Made by a program: the position numbers and the translations under genes
Notes under the pieces: generated by a model
What the model saw: only the letters and a program-made list of their open reading frames with translations
Databases searched by the model: none
Told to the model about the DNA's origin: nothing
Shown here: piece by piece, positions 1-11,921 of the stretch
Layout: each line of letters opens with the position of its first letter
Position numbering within the stretch: position 1 is the first letter of the stretch
Assembly (NCBI GenBank): GCA_000499405.2
Contig: HG738137.1
Coordinates: 6,448,001-6,512,000, forward strand
Length of the DNA: 64,000 nucleotides
Source of the DNA: Onchocerca volvulus
Lineage: Eukaryota; Nematoda; Chromadorea; Rhabditida; Onchocercidae
Direction of reading: 5' to 3'

Positions 1-217
1 TCTTTTTGTTCAGAAATTACAAAAAGTTATCAATATATATATAAAATCAATCGTAAATGCTCTTGAAACTACTTATTTCCGATACATAAAAGCATCTAGT
101 TATTTAACTTCCGAAACATCAAAAATCAACTGGAAATGGAATGCTTCCAGGCTACCAGCAGAATCTTTTACAACTATATCGAATACATAGTAAATATAGA
201 TGTATGGATTATTGATA

Positions 218-3200
218 TTAAAACTCCGGTGGCTGTGATAGTACAATGGATGATGTTTTAAACGGTTGTTGTTCAGTCGGTGCTGGTTTGTTTCCAGTTT
301 GTTGGTTGTTGCTGTTGCCACTATTTTCACCATTATTATTGGTGCTCGCTACAGCAATGAATAGCTGAAGGCGTATTTGAGCGATTTCTATCAGCCCATT
401 ACTGAATAACCTAGTTTTATCGCCACTTAGCAATGTTTTACCATCGACATATATTGGAGATTTTCCAACATTAGATAAGAACACTTCCACTGTTTTGGCT
501 TGCTCATTTTGTGTTATTCTTAAAATGGCTTGTTTTCGACTGATCGTTGCAACTGGTCCTTCCAAAGCTAGATTGATATCAACCTGAAAATTCGAAGTAT
601 GTTCGTGAGCAGGTCTGTAACTACACAAACTCATAACATTAATTGAAAATTTTCTTATAAAGGATCAGAGCACTCAGTCCCTAAATTCCTCCTTCTTTGT
701 TAGTATTTTTAGCAGAATTAACTGACTGAAGTACGATTTAAATTAATTTCTTTTCTAAAAACATTGTTACAAGATTCATTTCTTCCCACTCATTCAAAAT
801 TTCGTATTTCATACACATTTCAAATGTGATGTAATTGGTTAGCATTTTATAATAGCGAGTGCATGTTTTCTATCTTGCACTATTTTTATTTTCAAACTAA
901 TGATGCATAACAGATGTCAGAGGCAACTATGCTCAACCAAAGATGTGTTTTTGTGTACAAATTTCGGCTCCTACTCTAAGGAATAAATGTTTCTTTAATT
1001 CGATTATTTTTTTTTACCGTAAATTTGTCACAATTGCTCGAGATTTGAAACGGATCTAACCATTAGACATATATCAAACAGAATAGAGATACATGGATAT
1101 TAAATTTTGCTTTATTTTTTATTTATTCTAATTATGATAAAAACATACATTATGGAATTTTGTATTGCGACCTATTAGAATAGTTTCGCCTCGCAATAAG
1201 TAGCGCACCACACGCCCCTTCAAAACACCCCAAACACCTTCGCCCATTTGTGAATCGTCGGATATTCCACTGACAGCTTCAACATGTACCTGGAAACATC
1301 CATTCTGAGCGGAGAAATCAAGCAACCCAGAATAGAAACCAGACCTAGAAGCTTTACTTCCGGAAGTTTTAATCATAATAGTTCACATCTTCAAAAGCCT
1401 GTTCACTGTAATCATAGTGAAAAGGAAGTGCTACGCTACGTTCAGAAACAACATGTAATTACCTATTAGAAAGGCCACATCGGTTCTTTTATTTTCAACA
1501 TTATTTTAATTCAAAAAGAAGAAGAAGAGCAGAAGGAGAATTTGTAATATGGATATTTTCTATACAAAAAATAACGAAATAACTTTTTCCCACTCAAGCC
1601 AAGCACGTTCGGCTAAAACTGCTGCCTTGCACAAACGCATTTCTTCGAAACTAATATGCCGATCCCAGCCGCCATTCCATTCCAGGCTTTGTTCAATTTC
1701 CGCAAAATCTAGGACACGATTGCTAGCCTTCCTTTGATTTTGTAATAAATCCCAGTTTTTCATTTCCAGCCAGTGTTGCTGCAGAACTGATGCAGTGCGC
1801 GCATGATGAAAAGCTTCTTTGTTTCGTCCCAATATCTGCAAGTTGAAAAGATTTTCGAATCTTCTGTACTTTATTTCTGACATTTTTCTAGCTATTACAA
1901 TCAGTTCCATAATCTCTTTGGCAACATTTAATTTTTCCATGTTAACATTGATGTGCGCATTTTAGACCGATTTTAGACGCAAATTAGACATTTTAGACTA
2001 ATAAGGTAGGAGCCATTAAAATTTAGCAAATGACAATAATTTGAAGTCAGGAATAAACAAAAACAGAATTGATAACTTGAAATTAAGGAACAAACAAAAA
2101 ACAGGACTGGAAGTAATCTTCAACCTGCTCAAACACTGCAAGGTCACTGCCACTAGTTGTTGATGGAATGGCTGATAACAGCTCTTCTTCCTCAATAGTA
2201 AAAACCGTTCTCGACTGCACTGCACTTATAGTCTCCACAGAAAGATCTGCAATTCTTTTCTTTGCAATATTCGAAACGGCCTGAAAACATAAATCCTTAC
2301 TGAGACACTTATTAAGAACATGTTTGACAAAAATTTGCTAAAATTTAGAGCAAAAAATATCAAAGATTAAAGAAGAAACCTATATAAATAGAAATCCTAA
2401 ACGAAGTTATGAGATATTCCGCTAAGAAAAATTTAAGCAAGCTTAGATGTGTTCATAATTCTAATAAATAGTTTACTTTCATAATCTCCAGGAAACGTCT
2501 AACAAAAATTTGTTGGGATCCAGAATAAGGCAAGTTTAAAGTATGGTTTAATATCTAACTGTGGAATGGAGAAGCACATCACATAAACTGAGTAAAGAAT
2601 GTCAAGTGAATATTAAAAAAAAACAATGATATAATTTTACACCTAGAGATTAATAAGCTTTAGAATTATCCGATAAGTTGGGCAATGCTGAAGTAGAGAG
2701 ATGCTATGTGCTAATGATAGCTTGATTGACGAGTAACAAAAATTGATATATGGTGAAGAATGAATAATTAAACTCACATGGTCAATTCATGCGTATATTT
2801 TAAATAAAACTTTACGCGAATTAGTGTAGAAAAGAGGGCTGCAGAAAAATACGTTATGAAGTATGGAACTATTAAGTATGACAAATCAAGATTGGCCATT
2901 CGTAAGATATCACATCCAAAAGGAAAATATAATGAAAAGATGAACAGTTTACGAAAGTAAAAGTATGCACAATAAATGATTTTTTAGAGCAGTAATACCG
3001 AAACCACTGTATTTGAAATCTGAGCGATTAACTTGTCAATAAAGTTATTCGAAACCTGTGATTTTTGACCTATTTCCTTTTCAACGTGACCAATTAAATT
3101 CTATCCTTATTTCTTCAAAGTTGAATATAAAAAAAAAAAACCTCGTCATATAGCAATTCATACCACCTTTCTTCAATCTCAGCCCGAGTAAAAGGACGTG

Positions 3201-4866
3201 AAAAACGAATGGCACCATGAACAGCAGCAAGGCTGCTTACCTAAATATTTTGTAAATATAATTTTGGAGTGACTTTTTATTTGTAAGAACTGCAACATAA
3301 TTTGGAACGTAAACAGCAAAATAATTATAAAAAGATGATGACAGAATTTTTGTGATTTCATTTTAACTGACAAAAACAGTACTGCTTAATACCATTGCCA
3401 AATTACTGCTGTTACAAGAGCAATATCATACCCGAGTTACTGCTGTTATGAGGGCAACATCATCGAGTGCAGTCCATTTTTTCAGCGATTCTGTTAAGGC
3501 GGTACCAAGATTTGCTGTTTGTGATGTCAATGTTGCCAATTCTTTTGTTCGTGCTTCTTTACTCACCGATCGTTCACGTCTTTTCTAAAAAAAAAATTTT
3601 TTTTAAATATAAGTATTAATAGCATAAAAAAAACCTATTCAAAAGTCTAAGCAAATCATCATTACAGTCCTAAATTATTTAAATGCATGAATTTTATTGC
3701 TTATAATGCCTGAAAATCTTCAGAAAATATTTTATTAAAAGAAATAGTTTTACGATTCCAGCAAAGCGATTTACTCCTATTTAAATTTTAGGATTTCCGA
3801 TTTCAGTTTCAGTGTCTAATTTCAAATTCGTACTTTATCAGCAAAAATAACAGATTGCATCTGACAAATAGGTTTTCCTGGAAACTTCTTGAAACTTTTG
3901 ACTTCAATAGGAGCTCCAATATTCGTTTCGGTGGCACGCCACTGTCTCTTGCCAATTTTTACTCGATTCCCCGACTGAGTTTTTTCCTGCAGTGAAAATA
4001 ACAGTTTAAAAACTTGAAATTGTCCTGTATTTGCAAGAAAACCTGACCAGGCATCTTTAGTCACTTAAGCAAACCAACAATGCTATTCCTTTCTTTTCTC
4101 GGCAAGACAGAACTGATAAGAGTTTTTAGATCAAAAACAAAGATTAGAAAGATATTTATAGTAAAATCCTTTGAGAAAAAGATATGAACCGTACCACAGA
4201 ACGATCTGTAGCTTCCGGAGAATGATGCAACCTTTCAGCGCTTGGTCGCTTTCTTTGCACTATTTTAGCCGTAGAAACACTATCAACAATTTCATCATCA
4301 AATTTAGGTTTCCGAATTTCTCGATTGGAACGACGCACTTTTTGTGAACTACTTTCATCATATAAATCTCTAAATTTTGTTCACTGCAGTTTTTTCTGCG
4401 TCATCTTCTTTTGTTAATAATTGAAGTTGCGGGAAGTTAAATAAAGTTAACTCTTTTGCGTATCAAGTTACAATCCCTCAGCTCAATCTCTTCTTATTAA
4501 GTTATAATTCTTCAAATCAATCTCTTCTCGTCTTTTACTTTCTTGAAACTTAGGACTATGTCATCCTTCATTCAACAATATCCGAAAAATCCTAGACCTA
4601 AAACTTTCACTATTTTTAAATCACTCAGTGATAGATCGTAGTTCCCATATTTAAATTAGATTTGATGTTTTAAGAAGCTATAATGGGTATTCACTATAGG
4701 ATAACTAGAAAAACGTTGTATTTTCAATGGCAGTCCAAGAAGTTTTAATTTCAATTTTTATTATTCACCTGTTATCTGGAGCATTAAATTTCGCAGTAGA
4801 TGATTGTGGCATGGATGAATTAGACGTCGCGGGTTTACGAATGGTTTCCACTCCGGTTATATCCAT
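218..4866 (-). CDS. MCRS1-like FHA-domain protein (microspherule protein 1 orthologue)
   Basis: Nine coding exons (4866-4769, 4369-4195, 3986-3834, 3584-3432, 3240-3142, 2280-2125, 1835-1584, 1289-1149, 583-218) join in phase to 530 residues; human MCRS1 has about 462. The N-terminal block around [15 protein letters not shown] and the central blocks RWYELLYDE and [11 protein letters not shown] match the MCRS1 core. Residues about 395-480 form the C-terminal FHA domain: [16 protein letters not shown], then [13 protein letters not shown] and PIYVDG. MCRS1 is a nuclear/nucleolar protein of the INO80 and NSL chromatin complexes; this role is inferred from the family. The tail after the FHA domain is Asn/Gln-rich. 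The start is the first ATG after an acceptor-like tttag, giving a 6-nt leader. Confidence 0.88.
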
Positions 4867-4874
4867 CGAAGTCT
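4867..4874 (-). promoter_or_regulatory. Probable trans-splice acceptor, MCRS1-like gene
   Basis: On the minus strand aataatttag ends at 4873, leaving a 6-nt leader before the ATG. An AG this close to a start, with no exon visible upstream, fits a spliced-leader site; an ordinary intron acceptor cannot be excluded. Confidence 0.4.
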
Positions 4875-6041
4875 AAATTATTTGAATAAGGTGTAAATGT
4901 ACTATCGATATAAGAACGCCACCGACAATCTCCTACCGCTCAACAATGCCAGACTCAGAACTAGCACTGGGAGTACTAACTAATTAGACAAGCCATTGAT
5001 CTCGAACTAACCAATTTTGGAAGTCGGTGGCACCAGCGTTAAATGTTTCTCGATGGTAGAAAGTGATATTTCGGTGTAGACTTACTGGATATCTTTAAGG
5101 AACGTGCATTAGTAATACGAGAGGTGTATGAAATGAGTGGTCATTGATCTGGCATAATCAATAGGAAGCTAAAAATTTATCATATGAGATTGAAGATTGA
5201 AAAAGATGCATCGATTTGGATAATGCCGAAAAAACGAGCTGAAATGCTGAATCCTCGTAACTTTTTATTACTGAACATCAACAAAATCAATTATTGTAAA
5301 AGTACAACATTTCATTGAACAGTAAATAGAGGGAAAGCAAAATTTACAGAGAAATAATTCTGCAATCTTTTCGTGACAAGTTTGGTAGTACTTGTTGAAG
5401 CTTGACCATAAAAAGCCCAGAAATAATGATGCAGCTGACAATATTTTAGAAAAAATCGCTTTGTTGTTTGTCTTAAGATCACTTTTTTAAAGATCTGAGA
5501 ATCCACAGAACTCTGAGTCGAAGTAATAATTTTCCAGATGTAACAGCAAACCTTATTCATATATATGTGACAGAGCTAAAAAATGACTGGAATAAAAAGC
5601 CATATTAAAAAATGACAACCCAAAATGAACTTTTTCTTCACAGTTACGAACAATAATGCATAAACGAATTGCTTATTAGTTGACATATGATGTTTGATGT
5701 GATAGCACGGTCATCAAATACTCCATTTGTTCACATATGTAAAAACCGTAATCATATTCGCCACTTTCCAGAACAAGCATTGTTAACCTTAATCAATGAG
5801 TATGACAAATAATATAAATTCTCAATGATTTTCGCATAACTTTCATGAAATAATCTTCCCATCCAACCTTCTAGTCAAGATCCATGCTGCTTAGAAACGA
5901 TTACTGGATTTCAGTAGAAGTATTAAAGACCACGAAGAGTTTGAAAGAATTACAGTTGAGCATAATGTTTGCTTTCTCTATTATTAATGAATCGTACCTG
6001 TCAGAGCATTAATATATCGCTATATGACGGGAATATACAAC
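4875..6041. other. Intergenic, MCRS1-like gene to the 262-residue gene
   Basis: About 1.2 kb of AT-rich sequence with only short unconvincing ORFs; one of 82 codons on the minus strand (5312-5560) has no family resemblance. It holds the promoter of the MCRS1-like gene and the 3' end of the gene to its right. No repeat or RNA gene was recognised. Confidence 0.5.
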
Positions 6042-8294
6042 TTACTCATTAAGCATTGAAGCCAAATTATGTTTAACAGCAAAAACGCATTCCTGAATGA
6101 CGATATTTCTGAACATTCGCGTAATGACGGTACGTGTATGGAGCCAAAACCTATCATATTTATTTAAATTGTGACGATGTAGAAATCGAAGCCAGAAAGA
6201 CATTATTTCATGAATTGTTGTATAAAGAAGCCTCTCGGAATCCTGGAAAGTGACACAAACACTCGGTATGAAGGAAACAAAAAATGAACAATGATTACCA
6301 CTAGTCTGTTGCATCAACAGAATTTCTTTTCTGATGCTCTTGATAAGCAAAAAATTTCAAACTTAGTATTCCTCATGAAAAATCACTAATCAATAAAAAA
6401 AAAAAAAAAGATTAGAGTCAAAAATCATATTAAAAACTATTCTAACGCCGGATGGCAATAATTTGGAATGATTTCTTTTTTTCATTAAAATTCAGAAATT
6501 TTTTTGGACATACATTATCAGCACCAATCTTTACACAATACTGGTGCAGTTTCACCAAGGATCCAGCATACATCTCCACTGGAGCAAAAATTGTTACAGG
6601 TCTTCTAGTGGATGAAGTACAACACAAAAAAGTAATCAGATCACGAAATCCCACGTCAAGATCTGTATACATCTTGACTGCGGAAATGGTACCATTGTAG
6701 ACTGAGCTGAAATGATCAAAATAAAAGAAATCTACTAAGCAAGAAAATGTATAATTCAGAGGAAAAAACAGAAAAAAATCTCTGCCAGCAATCAGAAATC
6801 ATTTCTTTCAATACCTATCTTGATCTCGGGCTTAAAATACGCACTATTTTTTTGGTCATGATTTCTCTACTAATCTCCTATTCATTGCTCAGTATAAAAA
6901 AATCCGTTTGCTTGGCGAATTCACTAAAACAATATGAGTTGAAAAATGAAACTAGAATCTTTATCTACATGATTCTTCATCTGTCATAATAAAATCGTTT
7001 GTTATCAAGTTCGCATAACATATTGGGAAATATATACTCGCTGTCATTAGGATAAAATATCAGGATTATATGTTTTTCCAGCCAATAAATCATATCAGAC
7101 AATAAAAAAGCACATCTTCCTTACCTTACTTGCATAAATTTTATTTCTTTCGAATTATCACCAATAATGCCTGATGATTTCCACCAAATTAGAAGGTAAA
7201 AACGGGTTAGTCGTTCTTAACTACTCAGAATCTCTATGATAAGGCTGTGCCAATTCGACGTTATTTTACAATATTCAGAATTAAACTAATGACAACCTTA
7301 CCTGAATAAAATACTTAAATGATCCAGTTTATTTTTCCATTCAGCAATTTTAGTCGGAATATCTATTTCTGTAACTGGAATCCCTATCCATGTTCTGTTT
7401 TGCTTATCGCGCGAAAATAGCTGTGACAGTACCGCTCGATTGTCCACATCGTCTGGATTTCTGAAAACACTGAACTAAAAACAGTTTAATTAGACATATA
7501 ATCCATAAATCCAGCATCTACGACAGAAAAACGAAATGAATTAGCATTTTATTCATATTAACGACCAACAGTAATTATTTTATTCTTACTAACATGAGGT
7601 AAAATTATAATATCTCGAGCATCATAAAATGTCTGTATTCGAACGAACAGTTATTTATAACGAAAATGATGGTGACAATTCATTACTTATTATTTCAATT
7701 CAAAATGATACTACCGTCAATTATGAGCTATTTGCTTCATAACTTCGTAGCTCAACCCTATAAGATTATAAAGAAATGTTTAATAAATTAGATTATCGAG
7801 AAAATAAAATCAAAAGAAGATAACTTACAACTGGACTGGTTGTGATGAAATTTGCTTGTTCTGACCAATTTGGATTCTAGGTCGCTTTACGTTTCTTGAA
7901 TTTGATGCCGTACTGCATGATGTGGAATCATTTCGTGTAAATTGTCCATTTTGAAAAACTAGTGATTGTTGTGTATTCTGATTTTTTGTTAACTACAATT
8001 TGCTTATATTCAATTTTGATTAAATTAGTGCTAGAGTGATTATCATTCATATTTCAACATAAAAATTCTAAATAAGTCAGGAGTCTGATGAAAAAATTGT
8101 TATCCTTCCTTCTATATTTATATTCCTCGAAAAGGATTTGAACTGCTGTTTTATCAAATAGCAATTTAAAGGCTGGATAAAAAACATGTTCAAATCGAAA
8201 AGTAATTTAGCAGAAGATTCACCCATTGATGGTTTCGAATATTTTGCAAACAAAATGCAAATGCAGCTGCAAGCTGTATGTCTACATCATCCAT
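6042..8294 (-). CDS. Unrecognised 262-residue protein (possible diverged Mediator subunit)
   Basis: Five exons (8294-8223, 7992-7829, 7460-7302, 6706-6514, 6242-6042) join in phase to 262 residues. The N-terminus starts MDDVDIQLAAAFAFCLQNI. A Ser/Asn/Gln-rich stretch with a basic KRPR follows (about 30-75), then a mostly helical region. Exon 4 carries DLDVGFRDLITFLCC, and exon 5 has IHEIMSFWLRFLHRH and ends LASMLNE then TAA. No signal peptide or membrane span is visible. The order of blocks (KRPR, an NGT segment, a C-terminal MSFWLRF helix) loosely recalls MED27, but this is weak. A GTAAGT overlaps the stop, so a further exon is possible. The ATG lies 11 nt after a tttacag acceptor. Confidence 0.6.
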
Positions 8295-8308
8295 TACAAC
8301 TGTATCTG
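8295..8308 (-). promoter_or_regulatory. Probable trans-splice acceptor, 262-residue gene
   Basis: tatttacag ends at 8306 on the minus strand, 11 nt upstream of the chosen ATG at 8294. Together with the intact phase of the downstream exons this decides the start. Confidence 0.4.
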
Positions 8309-9284
8309 TAAATACGATCGATTTCACGTGGGACAAAAAGAACGATTAACAAAATACCCACTAATGTCATGAGGCATGATCAAACGTGATTCATCAGAAT
8401 TATGTTTTTCTAATTTTTTATCAATAACTACCAACTATATTCTGATTTGCACGTATAGGATTCGAAATAATGATTGATCATAGATCTAATGAAATGTCCA
8501 GATTCTTATTACATCATTAGCAGCGACGAAAATTTCAATTTAGAAGAAAAATTTTTAAAGTTTAGAATTTCAACAAAACAATCAACAGAAATGCCCGACA
8601 TTTTCTTGATATTTCCTTATTCTTCAGTAATAGAAACCTTCCGAATAATTTCGCTTGCAATGCGGAGGAAGAAGTTCGAGCATGAATATTCGGCTTGACC
8701 AAACTAAAAATCGAGCCAAAATGGATGTTATGACAGATAGATTGTCAACTCTTACGTATCTACTTGTCGAATAGAAGTTGCTGATTCTAGCAGAATCGAC
8801 TCAGTAGATTGGAATCTATTTTTATTTGTAGGATGGCAATGGTAACTGAGATCGATAGCATACTGCTAGTTTGCAGCCGACGATGCATATAGAAGAAAAG
8901 ACTTAAAGCTGAGAAGAGCGAAATATCTAAAATGTCTTTGTAGAATCGATGAGAGGGGCTGGATGCTTGGCATATGCAAATTTATTCAACAATATTATCA
9001 AATTTTCGTATTTATTACTTACATAATGTGTAGTGGTTGATGAGGATTATCATTGTTAGGACTGTTAACAATTCGATTCAGTCTTTGCTCTTTCTAATAT
9101 TTGTTTGTCACGAATGAAAGCCTGTTGTTGTTTTGTCCTAAATTCCATTCAGTACCTGCGATTAAGCTTATCTCATGGAACTTTAAGATTATAATTTAGT
9201 ATGTAATTAATTTGATTTTGAAAAAGTTCGTAATTGCAAGCAGAATAGAGGAAAGAGTCACAATTCAATTTCATGCTTTGTCAG
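8309..9284. other. Divergent intergenic region
   Basis: Lies between the 262-residue gene (-) and the LDLa gene (+). A minus-strand stretch near 9024-9097 has an acceptor, a donor and a short open frame, but it does not join in phase to the gene at 8294. The missing 5' exon of the LDLa gene may lie here; none could be identified. Confidence 0.4.
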
Positions 9285-9918
9285 ATTCGACCATCAATTC
9301 CAGAAATGATGATGCCAAGCGCATCAGCACAGATGCTGACTTGCAGTAGCCCGTGGCAGTGGATGTGCAATAATGGTGAATGTATCGCCCAATATGATCT
9401 GTGCAATGGTATTGCACAATGTACTGATGGATCCGACGAAATTGACTGCGATAAAAGGTTTATATCAATTTTTGCAGAAATAAATACTTCTTGAAGGCTG
9501 CTTACGAAATGTATATTTTTTATCGCAGTATTATGCGATTTTGAGAAGCCATTAAAAACCCTAGAGCATCTTGTACTATTATATTTGCAAATTCTATTAT
9601 AGGCACTGGCAAAATAAATATATAAATATGGCTGGTGAAGAGCATATGAAGTCAGCGATACGGTATGAAATGAATGAAGTTAATCCAACTAATAGTACTA
9701 GAGCTGTTCTTCAATTTACTCAATTTAATGAATGGTTTATCGCTCTGGCTTTCATACTGTTCATCACACTGCTGGTTATGATCATTCTGCGGTACCGACG
9801 ACGGCGAAATGCCCTGCTCAGAAGTAATCGGGCATATGGTATGAGGAAAGGTTTGAATATAGAGCAAAATGATGGTGACGATGAAGACGATTTATTGATA
9901 GGTTCACTTTACTCCTAA
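9285..9918 (+). CDS. LDL-receptor class A domain / single-pass membrane protein (5' end unresolved)
   Basis: Two exons (9285-9457 and 9603-9918) join in phase. The first encodes one LDLa repeat with the ligand-binding module pattern: WQWMCNNGECI, YDLCNG, CTDGSDEIDC, i.e. six cysteines and the acidic SDE calcium site. The second encodes an extracellular juxtamembrane segment, one membrane span (FIALAFILFITLLVMIIL), a basic stop-transfer RYRRRR and a tail ending DDEDDLLIGSLYS. An in-frame ATG at 9273 exists, but it overlaps the acceptor ctttgtcag and gives no signal peptide, so an upstream secretory exon is expected and not found. It is probably a cell-surface receptor or adaptor; specific function unknown. 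An AATAAA lies at 10350-10355. Confidence 0.7.
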
Positions 9919-10571
9919 AATATTTGTTCTCAAGAATAGTTCAATGATAAGCCGAAAATTCCTCTGTTGTTCTAATTTATCTATTTGTCGCTGCTGACAT
10001 TTAACTCTTTTGAATTAGATCCAATACCAAGACTATCCAACATCTCACTCTACTGTTAATGTCTTGAGAGGTTTTCACTTGATTTTGAAAAATACACGAC
10101 AAAAAAACTTTAGACCAATCCATTACAGAATCGGGGATTTGGAATTATAATATTCTAAAATTATAATCCAATGCGAAATTAACAGCAGTAATCATTTACC
10201 TATATTTGTCTATCTTATTGTACAATGTTTTCTTAATTTTCATAAAGTTTTCTATGTGTTTCAGCATTATCTATTACCCAACAAATGTATGGGTCATAAA
10301 ATGTTTATCGTTGTTCTTTGAAAAAAAGATGCACTAGTGGCATATTACAAATAAAATATAAACTAAATAAATGGATAATGAAATGAGCGAGATTTATGCT
10401 GTCTAGAAACAGGATTCTTATTCAGTTAAAATTTCAAATTTTTACTATTCATAGCAACGATAGTAAAAATTATATCAGAATGAAATTAAACGGCCATTTC
10501 AGTTCAAATTATGCATTTTGTACAGTACTTTTGTATAATTTTTCAAATAGCTTCAACTGCATTCCTTTTCT
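9919..10571. other. Convergent 3' region, LDLa gene and glutaredoxin
   Basis: About 650 bp of 3' flank between convergent genes. It contains an AATAAA at 10350 on the plus strand. An open frame at 10396-10659 (+) lies partly opposite the last glutaredoxin exon and shows no family features. Confidence 0.5.
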
Positions 10572-11898
10572 TTATATAGCTCCAACTGCATTAAGCTTAT
10601 GTTCTAAGACACCGGTCTTTTTTGCTTTACATACTTCATCGCAACCTCCAAAAAAATAACCTCCGATGAAAATTCGTGGCACCGTTCTGAAAATGAATGT
10701 TACAATTAAACGCATCGTTTGCGTGATCTACCAGATATTTTAAAATAGAAACTGCAATCTCACTGCTAGGATTCTCAAATTTAAAATAAACCCTAAAAGC
10801 GACTGAGATAATATCTCCACTTATTCGTTTTAAGTACGATGCTTTGATCTTCCTGCATTATTTGAAATATAGTTTATAAGAAACAAACTTGGGAAATTCT
10901 TCAGATAATTCGCATAAAAACAGTATCATAGTCCCGTTCTGTGTCTCAAATCTCAAACAGTGTTTTTGCCCCTTAGTTTCACTTTTTCCAATGATGACTT
11001 CTTTACTGACTGCATTACTCACAGCTGAAGATCCTTAACCAGAAAAAGGACTAAAAGAACAAGTGTGACTGCACCCTTTGCATAATAATTTTCAGAATTT
11101 TCTAAACAACTTCGATAAAATATCGCAAATATAACCTTGATCCAGTTATCTGTTCCATATAATCCAAAATTTCTTTTCCATCAGATCTTTTGTTAATATC
11201 AATCCATTCCATGGTACCTTCTTGTAGTGGATATGCGGTAAGTACTTTACGTGCTCGTATACAATATATGCACCAACTCTTTGATATTACTACTATCTGG
11301 AAAGAAATTTCAAAATTCAAATTCCAAATCGTTTTGATAGAAATCAAAAGAATCAAAAGATTAAAGATACTAATTTGAGAATACATGTCAAAGTTAAGGA
11401 ATTAAATGAAGTTTAAACTCCGTTTCCATACCGAAACTACAATTTTCTTTCATCAGAGTATAATCGATAACAAATCTCTAGAAAATAAAATCACAGAATT
11501 TGGAAAATTAACTTTTTTCGATGCAATCAGTTCATCAATAAATCGCCGAACTTCAACCACATCCTAAAACTTGAATTTGAAGAACTTTCATCTAGAGTGA
11601 TTTTTGCATGTTCAGTTCTACTATGCGTGTTTTCTTATAGAAGTGATTTCTTTATTCATTTGCTTAACAATTATTGTTATTTCAAATGCTACTCCCTAAG
11701 TATAACAAATTGAGTTTTCCAACAACTGATCGTTTTACCCACAGCAATAACTTCTCAAATTTATTAAATTCAAATTAATTTGGGAGGTTTGGGCTGAAAC
11801 CATATTCATTTGCAAACCAAACTCACTTTGTTTCGAAAAAAGCAAGATAAAATATATCTCCTCACCTGTGGAACATGTTTGGAAAACAAAGATCCCAT
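10572..11898 (-). CDS. Dithiol glutaredoxin
   Basis: Four exons (11898-11866, 11563-11513, 11296-11136, 10686-10572) join in phase to 119 residues. The fold signature is clear: IVVISKSWCIYC (active-site CxxC, residues about 37-40), a helix, EWIDINKRSDGKEI, QITGSR-TVPRIFIGG (cis-Pro TVP loop) and GGCDEV (glutathione-binding GG-C-D). Glutaredoxins reduce protein disulfides and glutathione mixed disulfides using glutathione. The active site reads CIYC where CPYC or CPFC is usual. The N-terminus MGSLFS fits the N-myristoylation pattern (Gly2, Ser6), suggesting membrane attachment; this is inferred. An alternative start upstream of 11296 in the open frame was rejected because that stretch looks intronic and ends in tttctttccag. 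Confidence 0.9.
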
Positions 11899-11921
11899 GA
11901 AGTGAATTGTTTTGTCAACCT
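11899..11921 (-). promoter_or_regulatory. Probable trans-splice acceptor, glutaredoxin
   Basis: ttatttttag ends at 11920 on the minus strand, giving a 21-nt leader before the ATG at 11898. Confidence 0.4.

Noticed and set aside
6452..6700. 82-codon plus-strand frame
   Set aside because: Antisense to exon 4 of the minus-strand gene, whose splice phases fit on both sides.
7080..7170. Minus-strand segment reading IIGDNSKEIKFM with a GTAAGG donor
   Set aside because: It would need a weak donor in the preceding exon; the strong donor at 7302 joins in phase to the exon at 6706 instead.
7700..7760. Possible extra exon of the 262-residue gene (minus strand, reading LSYEVMKQIAHN)
   Set aside because: All three frames stop before the available donor, and the flanking exons already join in phase without it.
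11102..11386. Glutaredoxin start with a hydrophobic leader (ATG at 11386)
   Set aside because: The leader is AT-rich intron sequence ending tttctttccag; upstream exons 11563-11513 and 11898-11866 join in phase and complete the fold.
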